Shown here piece after piece: positions 15,640 through 25,150 of a DNA stretch of 64,000 bases (position 1 is the first letter of the stretch; the number at the start of each line of letters is the position of its first letter). The position numbers and the translations under genes were made by a program. The stretch is taken from the NCBI RefSeq assembly GCF_014695375.1, contig NZ_JACJOG010000037.1, positions 186,001 to 250,000 of the forward strand. Reading direction: 5' to 3'. The DNA comes from Coleofasciculus sp. FACHB-T130. Its GTDB lineage: Bacteria; Cyanobacteriota; Cyanobacteriia; Cyanobacteriales; FACHB-T130. The notes beneath the pieces are model-generated. The model did no database searches and was not told where the DNA came from. It saw only the letters and a list, made by a program, of their open reading frames with translations.

Positions 15640-17241
15640 TTACATCCTGACCACAACTTCTCCGTCTTCAACTGCCTCCAAATTTAATTTCATGGGTCCG
15701 GCAATATAGGCGTCCTCTGCCACGACCGCTTTCAGAGAAATCGGCTTATTGTGCTTTTTCAACTGCTCGATAAACCGAATCAAGCTAACAATTCGATTGT
15801 CGCCAACCTGAACTGTATCGCCCAAAATCCCCGCGCGAGTGGCTCGGAACTGGGATGCTCCAAGCAGCAGGTCAATCCGCTGCCGAATTTGTTGGTCGGT
15901 CATGTTTGAAGGATCGGCAGATGTCGTTGCTACGACTTCACCAGTGCGGAATACAACTTGATTGGGTGCGGCGTCTGCAAAGACTTGTACCTGCTTTTCT
16001 CCCTGGACATAGTTACCAGCCGAAAAAACTCGGACTACATAGTTTCGACCATCCTGAATCTGGTTGATCAGTTGCTCGACCTGTGCCTCTGTAATTTGCA
16101 CGACCCGTTCGTTCGCCACCTTGTTGAGACCGGGTTGGGTCGCTTTAATCGCTGTCCGATTCGCTTCCCGTAACAGCTGCTCAATGACCTGTCGGGCTGC
16201 GGCTGGCTCGACAATACGAAAAACGCCCGCCGCCAGAACCTGACCGCGCAGCAGTGCCAGACTACCCTGACGCAAAGTTTGATAAGACTGGTAATACTGT
16301 TCTAAGGTTGCCACTTCCTGCTCTAGGGAAGCTTGTTGTTTTTCGAGTTCTTTAAGGCGATTTTCTCGCTGGGCAATCACCTCATCTCGTTGAGAAATTT
16401 TGTTGTCAAGTAGAGATAAGGCTTTGTCTCGCTGGGCAATTTGCTCGTCGCGATCGCTCAGGCTCTTCCGAAAGGCAGCAAGTTTCTCATCAAGTTCGAC
16501 AAGGGCTTGATCCCGCTTGAGAATTTGCTCATCGCGTTGGCTAATTGCTCGGTCTTGCTGGGCAATTTTTTGGTCGCGCTGAGTCACTTTCGCTTTGAAT
16601 TCAGTAATTTCAGCTCTGACTTGATTTCGCTGCTGGAGGAGTTCTTGGCGTTCTGCTTGAAGTTGTTGGATTTCCGAACGTAGCGTCTTGGCTTGCCCTG
16701 AGACAGATGTAAGCTGTTTTTGGGTTTGCTGAAAGCTGCTGGCAACCCGGGTCAGTTCGCTTTGAGTCTGATTTAGTTGCGCCTCCGTCTGGCCTTGTTT
16801 AGCCAGCGCAGCTGCCAAAGATCGATTAATCGCATCTAAGCGCTGCTGAGCGACAGATTGCTGGGTGCGAGCTTGAGCGAGTTCCTTCTCGACTTGCTCT
16901 TTTTGGGCGGCGGTTTTAGCAAGTTCGCTTTCGGTTTTCCGTTTCTGCTCGTTCGCTTTGGCAATATCCTTACTGGCTGTCTTGAGTTTTTTCTGCACTT
17001 CTTGGAGTCTAAAAACTCCAATCCGCAATTGTTCGCTTGTCGCAAAGATGATTGTCAGTGTTGAGGCAGAAATCGTTAGTCCCGTTAGAATCGTTACTAA
17101 AACAGCTGTTTTGCGGGGACGCAGATTGAACAACGACAGGCGTGCTTTTCCCACGCGCGTGCCAATGCGATCGCCTACCGTTGCGATGACGCTTCCCAAC
17201 ACTAAAATAGACAAAATCAGGAAGAGCGCACTGTCGGTCAT
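15640..17241 (-). CDS. DUF3084 coiled-coil membrane protein
   Basis: This 533-residue protein has two N-terminal transmembrane helices (about 4-23 and 46-68) separated by a basic loop (RIGTRVGKARLSLFNLRPRK). A very long coiled coil follows (about 78-320), rich in Gln, Glu and Lys, with repeated segments of the form QRDxxIxQRDxA every 14 residues or so. The C-terminal half is a conserved globular region (about 325-533) ending in AVEDGEVVVRM. The layout matches the cyanobacterial DUF3084 family, whose role is unknown; a scaffold or cell-envelope function is a reasonable guess from the shape. It is upstream of the YqgF gene on the same strand. Confidence 0.88.
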   Translation of the reverse strand: MTDSALFLILSILVLGSVIATVGDRIGTRVGKARLSLFNLRPRKTAVLVTILTGLTISASTLTIIFATSEQLRIGVFRLQEVQKKLKTASKDIAKANEQKRKTESELAKTAAQKEQVEKELAQARTQQSVAQQRLDAINRSLAAALAKQGQTEAQLNQTQSELTRVASSFQQTQKQLTSVSGQAKTLRSEIQQLQAERQELLQQRNQVRAEITEFKAKVTQRDQKIAQQDRAISQRDEQILKRDQALVELDEKLAAFRKSLSDRDEQIAQRDKALSLLDNKISQRDEVIAQRENRLKELEKQQASLEQEVATLEQYYQSYQTLRQGSLALLRGQVLAAGVFRIVEPAAARQVIEQLLREANRTAIKATQPGLNKVANERVVQITEAQVEQLINQIQDGRNYVVRVFSAGNYVQGEKQVQVFADAAPNQVVFRTGEVVATTSADPSNMTDQQIRQRIDLLLGASQFRATRAGILGDTVQVGDNRIVSLIRFIEQLKKHNKPISLKAVVAEDAYIAGPMKLNLEAVEDGEVVVRM

Positions 17242-17488
17242 TGTCTGCTACAGTCATTCCAGTTACAGCCTATCGCATCGCAGGCTAGAGAAAGGGTTAA
17301 CAGGAATTAAAGATCGAAGGTGAAATCGGAAAGGTTAAAGGTTGGAAGGTTGAAAACTATCCGCTTAAAACCTGACACCTTTTAACTCAACTCCCGACTA
17401 AATGTTAAAACTGGATAACCTGCTCGCGCTACCATGCCGTTTTAACCAACAACCTAACCTACAACCTGACGAGAGCCTCTAGCTGTTT

Positions 17489-18160
17489 TCAAGTAAACTG
17501 CTGACTCAGTGTAACTGGGTTGTGTACCGTAATTTTTTTCTTGTGGATAGAAATCATTTTTTCCTCCCGCAAATCTCCCAGTAAGCGGGTGACAGTTACC
17601 CTGGTGGAGCCGATTGCTTCTGCGATCGCTTGATGAGAAAGCTTCAGATCGATCGTAATTCCATTGGCGGTAGGAACGCCAAAATCACGGCACAGAATCA
17701 ATAGAAAACTCACCAAGCGCGATCCCATATCTCGGTGAGCTAATGTCTCAATCATCATTTCTGTTTGCAAAATGCGCGAAGAAAGCCCTCGCAGCATCAA
17801 CATCGATAGCTCCGGATTATCCTTGAGCGATTGCTCTACCTGATCGATCGGTGCCGAAAGCAGCTCCACTGGCGTAAATGCTACAGCGTGATAAAACCGA
17901 TCCGAACGATGCCCTGTAATTAAGGACAGTACTCCAAAAACGCTGTTTTCTCGCAGCAGCGCCACGGTAATTTCTTCCCCAGCTTCATACACGCGAGACA
18001 GCTTTACTGCACCTTTGAGCAAAAAGTATACACGTTCAGCCGGGTCTCCTGGGAAAAAGATCGTCTTGCCCCGCTCAAAAGTTTCCACCACGGGTGGAAA
18101 CGCCCCACCTCCCAGTTGACGGAACACAGCTGCTAGCGGTCTATCTTGCGTCACTACCAC
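17489..18160 (-). CDS. ntcA: NtcA, global nitrogen regulator (Crp/Fnr family)
   Basis: NtcA is the cyanobacterial transcription activator of nitrogen assimilation genes; it responds to 2-oxoglutarate (with PipX). The protein is nearly identical in pattern to Nostoc NtcA: an effector beta-barrel (about 20-130; [31 protein letters not shown]), a dimer helix ([19 protein letters not shown]) and a DNA-recognition helix-turn-helix ([19 protein letters not shown]). The frame extends to 18229, but starting at the GTG at 18160 gives 223 residues, the usual length, beginning with the aligned VVTQD; AGGA lies 8 bases before it. No clear GTA-N8-TAC autoregulatory site was found by eye in the 150 bp upstream. 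Confidence 0.95.
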   Translation of the reverse strand: MVVTQDRPLAAVFRQLGGGAFPPVVETFERGKTIFFPGDPAERVYFLLKGAVKLSRVYEAGEEITVALLRENSVFGVLSLITGHRSDRFYHAVAFTPVELLSAPIDQVEQSLKDNPELSMLMLRGLSSRILQTEMMIETLAHRDMGSRLVSFLLILCRDFGVPTANGITIDLKLSHQAIAEAIGSTRVTVTRLLGDLREEKMISIHKKKITVHNPVTLSQQFT

Positions 18161-18539
18161 TTCCTTTTTCCTAAATGCTGCCCTACAGACTTCTGCAACT
18201 TTCTGTCGGAGGAACTTTAACCATAGCAAAACAACTATGAGAGTTTTCTGACATTAGACACAGATAAACTGACTTCCGGGTGGTTTTTGTGCTATTTGAT
18301 ACAAAATTTTAAAGTAGTTTCCTCCGCTACCTTCTTTAGCTCTCTCCCCGCTCAAGGCAAGTAAGATTATGACGGAAAATGTTGATATCTTGACAGTATC
18401 TGCGCCATCGGGTGGGATGCATGGTGAGTAAGGAGGCACGATCCTTACCCGTACTAGACAGCCTCGCTCCGGGCGATCGCGATCTTGAATACTCCCCTAA
18501 ATCGGATATCCTCTAATATTGCCTTCAAAATCGACATTT

Positions 18540-19316
18540 ATGCTAGATTTAACCGGAAAAAACGCCCTAGTCACCGGCATTGCCAACAATCGATCGATCG
18601 CCTGGGGGATTGCTCAGCAACTGCACCAAGCGGGTGCGAATCTAGGAGTGACTTACCTGCCAGACGACCGAGGTCGCTTTGAAAAAAAAGTGGCAGAGTT
18701 GGTAGAACCCCTCAATCCCAGCTTGTTTTTACCCTGCGATGTCCAGAATGAGACCCAAATTCAGTCTACATTTGACGCCATCCGCGATAAGTGGGGCAAG
18801 CTAGACATCCTGATCCATTGTCTTGCCTTTGCGAACAAGGAAGATTTATCAGGTGATTTTAGTACCACTACCCGTGCTGGCTTCACCCAAGCTCTAGAAA
18901 TTAGTACCTATTCGCTGGTGCAACTTGCCGGGTCAGCAAAACCGCTAATGACAGAAGGCGGCAGTATTGTCACGCTGACTTATCTAGGCGGCGTTAAAGT
19001 GATCCCCAACTATAACGTGATGGGAATTGCCAAGTCTGGACTGGAAATGAGTGTCCGTTACCTGGCATCTGAGTTAGGACCGCAGAATATTCGCGTGAAT
19101 GCAATTTCGGCAGGTCCCATCCGCACTTTGGCATCGTCGGCGGTAGGTGGCATTCTGGATATGATCCATCACGTTGAGGAAGTGGCACCGCTGCGACGCA
19201 CTGTAACTCAGAAAGAAGTGGGAAATGCGGCTGCTTTCTTGTGTAGCGATTTGTCAAGTGGCATTACAGGTCAGGTGCTGTATGTCGATGCCGGATACGA
19301 GATTATGGGGATGTAG
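18540..19316 (+). CDS. fabI: FabI, NADH-dependent enoyl-ACP reductase
   Basis: FabI catalyses the last reduction step of type II fatty acid elongation. The protein has 258 residues, the standard length. It carries the short-chain dehydrogenase fold with the FabI-style cofactor loop (GIANNRSIAWGIA, about 12-24), the active-site pair in YNVMGIAK (Tyr x6 Lys) and the conserved NAISAGPIRTLA. The frame could open earlier at a TTG at 18519, but the ATG at 18540 gives the canonical MLDLTGKNALVTG beginning. It is followed by hisB on the same strand, an arrangement common in cyanobacteria, although a strong AT hairpin lies between the two genes. Confidence 0.96.
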   Translation: MLDLTGKNALVTGIANNRSIAWGIAQQLHQAGANLGVTYLPDDRGRFEKKVAELVEPLNPSLFLPCDVQNETQIQSTFDAIRDKWGKLDILIHCLAFANKEDLSGDFSTTTRAGFTQALEISTYSLVQLAGSAKPLMTEGGSIVTLTYLGGVKVIPNYNVMGIAKSGLEMSVRYLASELGPQNIRVNAISAGPIRTLASSAVGGILDMIHHVEEVAPLRRTVTQKEVGNAAAFLCSDLSSGITGQVLYVDAGYEIMGM

Positions 19317-19331
19317 AAAGAATCAAACATT

Positions 19332-19385
19332 AAAAATTAAAAATTAAAAAGCAAAGATTCTGCTAACTTTTAATTTTTAATTTTG
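19332..19385 (+). terminator. AT-rich inverted repeat after fabI (terminator)
   Basis: Stretches of the form TTAAAAATTAAAAAG and CTTTTAATTTTTAA pair into a long AT stem with a GC-containing loop, followed by T-rich sequence. It lies 15 bases after the fabI stop, so hisB probably has its own promoter. Confidence 0.65.
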
Positions 19386-19469
19386 CATTTTTAAGGCTTT
19401 CGCGTCTCCCAGATGCTCAGTAAAGTAGGATAATAAACTTAACTTTATTTTCTTGAGTGAGCATCTGCG

Positions 19470-20114
19470 ATGCAGGCACGCGATCGCCAATTTACACCTT
19501 CTCCAAGCATTGAACAGCTTTTGTCTCCTCGGATGGCAAGGGTTCCCCGCAAGACGGGCGAAACGGATGTTATCGTCACCGTCAAATTAGACGGGAATGG
19601 CACTTGCAATGCAAAAACTGGCATTCCGTTTTTAGACCATATGCTGCATCAAATCGCCTCTCACAGCCTGATTGATTTGGATGTAGCCGCGACGGGAGAC
19701 TTGGAAATTGATGACCACCATACCAATGAAGATGTGGGAATTACCCTAGGAATGGCGTTGCATCAAGCACTGGGCGATCGCAAAGGAATTGTCCGGTTTG
19801 GGAATTTCCTCGCCCCTCTCGATGAAGCGTTGGTTCAGGTAGCGTTAGATTTTTCCGGACGCCCCCATCTCAGCTATGGCTTAGAGATTCCCACTCAGCG
19901 AGTCGGGACTTATGACACTCAGCTGGTGCGGGAATTTTTTGTGGCGGTGGTCAATCACAGCCAGATGACGCTGCACATTCGCCAACTAGATGGAATTAAC
20001 TCGCACCACATTATTGAAGCAACGTTCAAAGCGTTTGCGCGATCGCTCCGCATGGCAATCGAAGTTGATCCCCGTCGTGGCGGTACGATCCCCAGTTCTA
20101 AAGGCGTGTTATAG
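19470..20114 (+). CDS. hisB: HisB, imidazoleglycerol-phosphate dehydratase
   Basis: HisB dehydrates imidazole glycerol phosphate in histidine biosynthesis (sixth step). The 214-residue monofunctional enzyme shows all the manganese-binding His motifs: [12 protein letters not shown] (about 55), [10 protein letters not shown] (about 90) and the C-terminal [16 protein letters not shown]. The internal duplication typical of HisB is visible in the two HH motifs. The first 20 residues are a variable extension. The start is the ATG at 19470. It is complete and ordinary. Confidence 0.96.
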   Translation: MQARDRQFTPSPSIEQLLSPRMARVPRKTGETDVIVTVKLDGNGTCNAKTGIPFLDHMLHQIASHSLIDLDVAATGDLEIDDHHTNEDVGITLGMALHQALGDRKGIVRFGNFLAPLDEALVQVALDFSGRPHLSYGLEIPTQRVGTYDTQLVREFFVAVVNHSQMTLHIRQLDGINSHHIIEATFKAFARSLRMAIEVDPRRGGTIPSSKGVL

Positions 20115-20245
20115 GTTTCCTTGCAAATACACTCCGATAAAGGCAACGAGAAGCCGGGGAAATCCTCACCAGGCTCTCGCTTCATTCTGCTGAAGTTTCC
20201 GCGACCACTGACTCTCAATTCTCCTATGTCTTCAGAAATGAGAAC

Positions 20246-21364
20246 TTATGGAAGAGGTTTGCGGATATAGCCATATTTATTGCCAATCTTAACTTTTGCT
20301 AGCCCTTGCGAAAAAGATTGAGCGCTATCAAATTGGGGTTTAATTACGAATTTGCCACTCTTATTGATATAGCCCCATTTGTCGCCGTTCTTTACCGCTG
20401 CTAGGTCTTCTGAAAAGTTATCAATATTATCAAATTGTGGGGGAATGACAACATTGCTTGCCTTGTCAATATAGCCTACCTTAGTGTCTATCGTTATGCC
20501 CGCCAGTCCTTGAGAAAAGTCTCCACCCCAATCAAATTGGAGTGGAATAACAATATATCCCATTTTGTCAATATAGCCCCACTTATTATTACTGGATATC
20601 ACTGCTAGTCCTTCCGAAAAAAACTTAGCTTCCTCAAATTCTAACGGAACAATAACGTCTCCCCGATTATCGATATAGCCCCATTTGTTGTCTTTTTTGA
20701 CTGGCGCGAGTCCTAGGGCTGATTCACTGCGATCGCTTATAGAAAAAAATTCAGCCGCATCAAACTGGGGCTGAATGACAAAATTGCCTTTCTTATCGAT
20801 ATAGCCCCACTTTTTACCGATTTCTACCGCCGCCAGCGCTGACGCAGTGCGATCGCTTATAGAAAAAAATTCAGCAAAATCAAATTTTGGGTTAATTACC
20901 AAGTTGCCTTTCTTATCAATATAGCCCCACTTTCCATCTATCTTTACCGCTGCCAGCCCTTGAGAAAAAGCTTTAGCCAAATCATATTTTGGTTTAATGA
21001 CTAAGTTGCCACTTTTATTGATATAGCCCCACTTGTTCTTTAATTTGACAGCCGCTAACCCTTGGAAAAAAGATTCGGCATTATCAAATTGAGGTTTGAT
21101 TGCGAAGTTGCCTTTATTATCAAGATAGCCCCATTTGCCGTCTATTTTGACTGCTGCTAGCTCTTCTGAAAATGAATCAGCCCAGCTAAATTTAAGCGGG
21201 ATGACTATTTGCGAATTACGGGCTTGTCCCTCAGTTGCATCAAAATTAACTTGAGAAGTCCGAAAATTTGAGATGGCTTCACATCCAGAAATTAGAGCGA
21301 TCGCTAATCCAAACAGAAGGCTGGCAACCGCGACAAGCAATCTGTTGTGAGTTGCAATTTTCAT
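20246..21364 (-). CDS. WG-repeat lipoprotein
   Basis: This is a 372-residue exported lipoprotein: a hydrophobic signal (10-26) ends in LISGC with the lipid-modified Cys at 28. The mature part consists of about seven WG repeats of about 40 residues, each of the form KWGYIDKxGNxVIxPQFDxAxxFSxGLAAVK. Two adjacent repeats (about 165-225) share a seven-residue insert, FFSISDR, and nearly identical DNA, pointing to a recent duplication. WG-repeat proteins are thought to form beta-propeller-like binding surfaces, but their ligands are unknown. Although it is convergent with hisB, no strong terminator was seen between them. Confidence 0.88.
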   Translation of the reverse strand: MKIATHNRLLVAVASLLFGLAIALISGCEAISNFRTSQVNFDATEGQARNSQIVIPLKFSWADSFSEELAAVKIDGKWGYLDNKGNFAIKPQFDNAESFFQGLAAVKLKNKWGYINKSGNLVIKPKYDLAKAFSQGLAAVKIDGKWGYIDKKGNLVINPKFDFAEFFSISDRTASALAAVEIGKKWGYIDKKGNFVIQPQFDAAEFFSISDRSESALGLAPVKKDNKWGYIDNRGDVIVPLEFEEAKFFSEGLAVISSNNKWGYIDKMGYIVIPLQFDWGGDFSQGLAGITIDTKVGYIDKASNVVIPPQFDNIDNFSEDLAAVKNGDKWGYINKSGKFVIKPQFDSAQSFSQGLAKVKIGNKYGYIRKPLP

Positions 21365-21504
21365 AAAAGTACCCTATCTAATCGCAGCCAAGATTTAAGT
21401 AATCAATATTTGTTAATCATCTGAAGTAAACCCTGTTATTGTCAGTGAAATTCTAAAGCTTGCTGGTAATGCCTGACTAGATTAGGCTATCCGAATTTAG
21501 AATT

Positions 21505-21539
21505 AAAAAATTAGAAAGGCACCCAGCTAGCTGAGTGCC
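21505..21539 (-). terminator. Terminator of the minus-strand helical gene
   Basis: Stem GGCAC-CAGC with its complement (21518-21539, one internal mismatch) is followed on the minus strand by a T-rich tract (complement of 21505-21517). It lies 37 bases past the stop of the gene at 21576. Confidence 0.8.
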
Positions 21540-21575
21540 CCTGTTTTATATCGGCGCGTGATTACTGTTTCAACA

Positions 21576-21977
21576 TCAAGAAGGGGTGCGAGGAGCTGTC
21601 AGGACATCCCAAGCCGCTTTAGCAGCTTCGGCAAGGCGATCGCCGAAAGTTGACACTTCCTTCACGATGGACTCCCAGTTCTTCTCTGCATCCATTTGAA
21701 TGAGTTTAATCGAGTATGAAATTCGCTCTGGATCGAACAACTTATCCTGTTCAATCTTCTCCCGTGCTTGTTTCACTGCATTGAGATAGGCATCGCGAGT
21801 ATATTCGGTAGCAGATTTTGTTTCTACCTGCGCCCGTTTTTTAATGGCGTCAATCAGCGCCATCGTTTCACGCTTCAAATCTTCGGATTCGCCTGCCATA
21901 TTTTCATCAACGATAGCCTTTGTCTCCGGGCTAACTGTTATGGCGGTTTCTGTATTATTAGGGACTTCTGTATTCAT
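21576..21977 (-). CDS. Conserved helical cyanobacterial protein, unknown function
   Basis: This 133-residue protein is almost entirely predicted helix after a Thr/Asn-rich N-terminus (1-25). The segment from about 55 to 125 (TEYTRDAYLNAVKQAREKIE, then LFDPERISYSIKLIQMDAE, then FGDRLAEAAKAAWDVL) looks conserved and amphipathic. There is no signal peptide, membrane helix or catalytic motif. It has its own terminator and stands alone. I have seen similar unnamed cyanobacterial proteins, but no function can be offered. Confidence 0.7.
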   Translation of the reverse strand: MNTEVPNNTETAITVSPETKAIVDENMAGESEDLKRETMALIDAIKKRAQVETKSATEYTRDAYLNAVKQAREKIEQDKLFDPERISYSIKLIQMDAEKNWESIVKEVSTFGDRLAEAAKAAWDVLTAPRTPS

Positions 21978-22091
21978 GGCTACATCTCATGAGTAGAGTT
22001 TTGAGCGAAAAAGATTAGCTTTTAGTAAGGTTCGGCTACTAATTTCACAAACCGGAAAATTGAAGAAATGCTAGTACAGACCAATAAATCA

Positions 22092-22300
22092 TCAGCGGTA
22101 GCTAACTATTGGGGCAAGAAACGCGATCGCACGACCAATTGTGACAGCAACGGCTTGAGTTAACGTGTCGCGATTGTAGATATGATAGAGTTCGTAAGTT
22201 CGTCACAGCTACTAAAGCAATCCCTACCAAGGCACCCATCCAACCACCAATGAACCAGTAGCTGACGGTAATGATTGGCGCACTAAACAGACCTAATTAG
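22092..22300 (-). pseudogene. Remnant of a small membrane protein gene
   Basis: On the minus strand, one frame reads GLFSAPIITVSYWFIGGWMG followed by ALVGIALVAVTNL (two membrane-like helices); after about 22200 the sense continues in another frame as YNRDTLTQAVAVTIGRAIAF, ending at TGA 22092. An in-frame TAA lies just before the first part. This looks like a frameshifted and truncated membrane protein, family unknown. The rest of the 21978-22540 gap holds no other gene. Confidence 0.45.
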
Positions 22301-22540
22301 GCAACGGTTTTAAACTGATTCACTCCGCTTGCTCTCGTTGAAGGCATCTGCTTAAATAAAGGGCTATATCTGAAATAGCATTTCTGTAGTATATTTCCTT
22401 CAGCCTATCGGTAGAATTTCATAGGGTTATGGGAAAAAACGATAGCAAAGGTACGGGTTAACCAACCTAACCTCCTATGAGAAATCGCTGGATTGGAGAC
22501 CCTTCATTCCCCCAGTCCGAGAGTCTAATTTTCAAGTTAA

Positions 22541-22939
22541 ATGCTGCAAGACCCCGCGATTCGTCATCCCATTGCCATCAGTTTAGGAGCGATCGCTGGA
22601 GCATTGAGTCGCTACTATCTCACCCTCTGGTTTGCCCAACGCTTCGGCACCAGCTTTCCCTACGGCACCTTTTTTATCAACCTTACAGGTTGCTTTGGGA
22701 TGGGTTTTTTTGTCACTCTCGCCTTAGAACGGGTAGCGAATATTCCTCTAGATGTGCGATTGATGGTAACGACCGGCTTTTTAGGAGCTTACACAACTTT
22801 CTCCAGTTATGGGTTAGAAACATCTACTCTACTGCGCGATCGCAGTTATGCAGCCGCCGGTATTTACTGGGCAGGTAGCGCCATACTTGGAATTATTAGC
22901 GTTCAGCTAGGCACGCTTCTGGCTCGGAGCGGGCGGTAG
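22541..22939 (+). CDS. crcB: CrcB/Fluc fluoride ion channel
   Basis: This 132-residue membrane protein has four hydrophobic helices and exports fluoride as a dual-topology dimer. The family motifs are all present: [12 protein letters not shown] (about 16-27), [16 protein letters not shown] (about 41-56) with the conserved Asn, and [16 protein letters not shown] (about 79-94) with the sodium-site Thr and aromatic box residues. A single copy is seen here; some bacteria carry a pair. I looked for a fluoride riboswitch upstream and saw nothing matching its consensus. Confidence 0.93.
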   Translation: MLQDPAIRHPIAISLGAIAGALSRYYLTLWFAQRFGTSFPYGTFFINLTGCFGMGFFVTLALERVANIPLDVRLMVTTGFLGAYTTFSSYGLETSTLLRDRSYAAAGIYWAGSAILGIISVQLGTLLARSGR

Positions 22940-23159
22940 AAAAAACCCTATGACTGCTTAGCACGCACCATTCCCAGAGCCTTCAATCTCGATCCTTGGA
23001 GACTAGACTGGTGCAGGAAAAATATCAACAATTGATTAAGTAGGGCGGTTGGCTCTCATTGGTGCTGCATTTACTCTTAAATCCCACGAAAACAACCGTA
23101 CCAATGCCCTTTAGACTAAAAGCAGCAACAAACTTAACACTGGATTAAGAGGGTCTACC

Positions 23160-24551
23160 TTGACTGACACCAATACTCCTTTCCAGACAGTCTCGCGCAG
23201 CGAACTCCGGCAGCTCGTCCGAATGCAGCTGCAAATGCTGCTTGAGGCGGAAGACCTTCAGGGGGCAAAAGCAATCCTCGTCCCGGTGCAACCGGCGGAC
23301 ATTGCAGAAGCCATTGAAGGGTTGCCAGAGGCGATGCAAGCGATCGCCTTTCGCTTGCTCTCCAAGGACGAGGCGATTGAAGTTTATGAATATCTCGACT
23401 CTAGCGTGCAGCAGGCGCTGATTGAGGAATTCCGGCGGCAGGAAGTTCTGGACATTGTTGATAAAATGTCCCCTGATGACCGGGCACGACTTTTTGACGA
23501 ACTGCCCGCTACCGTTGTCCGTCGTCTGCTCGAACAGCTCACCCCCACCGAACGCCAAGCGACAGCTCAGTTGTTGGGTTACGAGGCTGGTACTGCTGGA
23601 CGATTGATGACACCAGAGTATATCTCTTTGAAAGAAAACATGACGGTGGCGGAAACGCTGGAGCGAATTCGCAGTTTAGCCCATGCTACTGAGATTATTT
23701 ATTACCTTTATATTACGGATGCTGCTCGTCACTTGTCGGGCATTTTATCCTTACGCGATTTGGTAATCGCCAATCCCGAGCAGAAGATTGGGGACATTAT
23801 GACTCGTGATGTGGTATGCGTTTATACCAGCGATGACCAGGAAGAAGTGGCGCGGCTGATCGGGCGCTATGACTTTCTCGCTGTCCCGGTGGTAGACCGG
23901 GAGAAGCGTTTGGTGGGCATTGTCACCGTTGATGACGTGATTGACATCATTGAACAAGAAACGACAGAAGATATTTACAAACAGGGCGGTCTCCAGTCGG
24001 GGGGCGACAATTATTTCCAGACAGATTTACTCACGGTGGCTCGCAAGCGAGTCGTCTGGCTGTTCGTTTTGCTACTAACTAATACTGTCACCGGCACGAT
24101 TATCAAAGCGGAAGAGGAAATTCTTCGGCAAGTGGTATCGCTGGCGGCGTTTATTCCCTTGTTAACTGGCACTGGCGGGAATGTCGGTTCTCAATCCTCG
24201 ACAGTCGTGATTCGGGGCTTAAATACCGAAGAACTTCGAGAAATGGGGCCAGCACAGGTGGTAATGCGAGAAGCGATCGCTGGGGCGCTCCTGGGAGTGA
24301 TGTTAGGCACCGTAGCCACCTTATGGGCTTTTTGGCTCCTGAATGGAGATTGGTCAGTCTCGCTGGCTGTAGGGATTAGTTTGGTGGCTATCTCGATTTT
24401 GGCATCAGTTGCAGGTTCTGGTCTTCCGTTCATCTTTCGCGCCGTCGGGTTAGATCCAGCTTTGATGTCAGCGCCGTTTATTACAACGGCAGTTGATGTA
24501 TTGGGCGTACTGATTTACTTTAATTTGGCGCGGCTAATTTTGAAGTTGTAG
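23160..24551 (+). CDS. mgtE: MgtE, magnesium transporter
   Basis: This 463-residue magnesium channel/transporter has the complete architecture: an MgtE N-terminal superhelical domain (about 25-130), two CBS domains (about 140-260; TVAETLERIRSLAHATE and DRLAVPVVD-type strands, DVIDIIEQE), then a five-helix membrane domain (about 290-463) with the pore signature PLLTGTGGNVGSQSST and the conserved Asp near the C-terminus (FITTAVDVLG). The cytosolic domains sense magnesium and close the pore. The start is a TTG at 23160, which gives the expected short N-terminus; no better ATG exists upstream in frame. Confidence 0.95.
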   Translation: MTDTNTPFQTVSRSELRQLVRMQLQMLLEAEDLQGAKAILVPVQPADIAEAIEGLPEAMQAIAFRLLSKDEAIEVYEYLDSSVQQALIEEFRRQEVLDIVDKMSPDDRARLFDELPATVVRRLLEQLTPTERQATAQLLGYEAGTAGRLMTPEYISLKENMTVAETLERIRSLAHATEIIYYLYITDAARHLSGILSLRDLVIANPEQKIGDIMTRDVVCVYTSDDQEEVARLIGRYDFLAVPVVDREKRLVGIVTVDDVIDIIEQETTEDIYKQGGLQSGGDNYFQTDLLTVARKRVVWLFVLLLTNTVTGTIIKAEEEILRQVVSLAAFIPLLTGTGGNVGSQSSTVVIRGLNTEELREMGPAQVVMREAIAGALLGVMLGTVATLWAFWLLNGDWSVSLAVGISLVAISILASVAGSGLPFIFRAVGLDPALMSAPFITTAVDVLGVLIYFNLARLILKL

Positions 24552-24602
24552 AAGCAGCGAGTAACTGGGTATTCAGTTGAATTAGGAAGTTATGAGAAGG
24601 TG

Positions 24603-24759
24603 ATATCAAATCCGCTTGTTCGACCATGCATTCTTGTCCGCGTAGCGTCCTGAAAGGGCATAGAAACCTACTTCCTGCTCCTTCGCTATTCCCACTTCGC
24701 TGGCAAAGAGGGTTTGGGGATGAGCTTTCAAATGATAGCGACTCAAACGAATTTGATAT
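24603..24759. repeat. MITE-like element with terminal inverted repeats
   Basis: Sixteen-base ends (24603-24618 and 24744-24759) are inverted copies with 14 of 16 matching; both differences still allow G-U pairing. The 157-base element has no coding frame and lies in the gap after mgtE. It has the form of a non-autonomous transposable element or a structured repeat. Confidence 0.55.
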
Positions 24760-24794
24760 ACGTAAAATTAAACGTTGAGAATGAGATTTCGCGT

Positions 24795-25049
24795 CTACAA
24801 TTCTGTTGCTGTATCAGGAGCAACGATTTCCCCTTCCATACTCATTAAGGAGTCTTGATCGGTAATCAAATCGCTCAACTCATGAAAAGTAACGCCCATA
24901 TCTTCACAAGCTTTCTTTAGTTCTCGCTTAAAGGTGCCTAAATCCTCACCATAGCCTGACAGATGAGCCGCAGTTTCAACTCCCTGTTTTGCATTTGCTT
25001 TAGCACAATCAACCAGCTCTAAACCTTTGAGAGGTGTGGGTGAGGCCAT
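24795..25049 (-). CDS. Small acidic helical protein, unknown function
   Basis: This 84-residue protein has no signal or membrane segment. The middle (LVDCAKANAKQGVETAAHLSGYG, then FKRELKKACEDMGV) looks like two amphipathic helices with two cysteines; the C-terminus is acidic. It stands alone between mgtE and the M20 hydrolase. The coding character is good (balanced composition, full-length helix pattern), but I do not recognise a family. It lacks the double-glycine leader seen in the peptides at 6-7 kb. Confidence 0.65.
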   Translation of the reverse strand: MASPTPLKGLELVDCAKANAKQGVETAAHLSGYGEDLGTFKRELKKACEDMGVTFHELSDLITDQDSLMSMEGEIVAPDTATEL

Positions 25050-25150
25050 AAGTAGTTTTGAATCTTAAGTTGTATTATTTGCAGCATACTGAGATTTACT
25101 CCAGAGACTTATCCTTCTGGAGTTAGAAAATCGAGGGAATTCAAATGCTT

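Noticed and set aside
18161-18310. NtcA autoregulatory box upstream of ntcA
   Set aside because: The only GTA...TAC pair seen has an 11-base spacer instead of 8, so it does not fit the NtcA site.
22440-22540. Possible fluoride riboswitch before crcB
   Set aside because: The conserved GGxGATGG-type core and matching stems were not found by eye.
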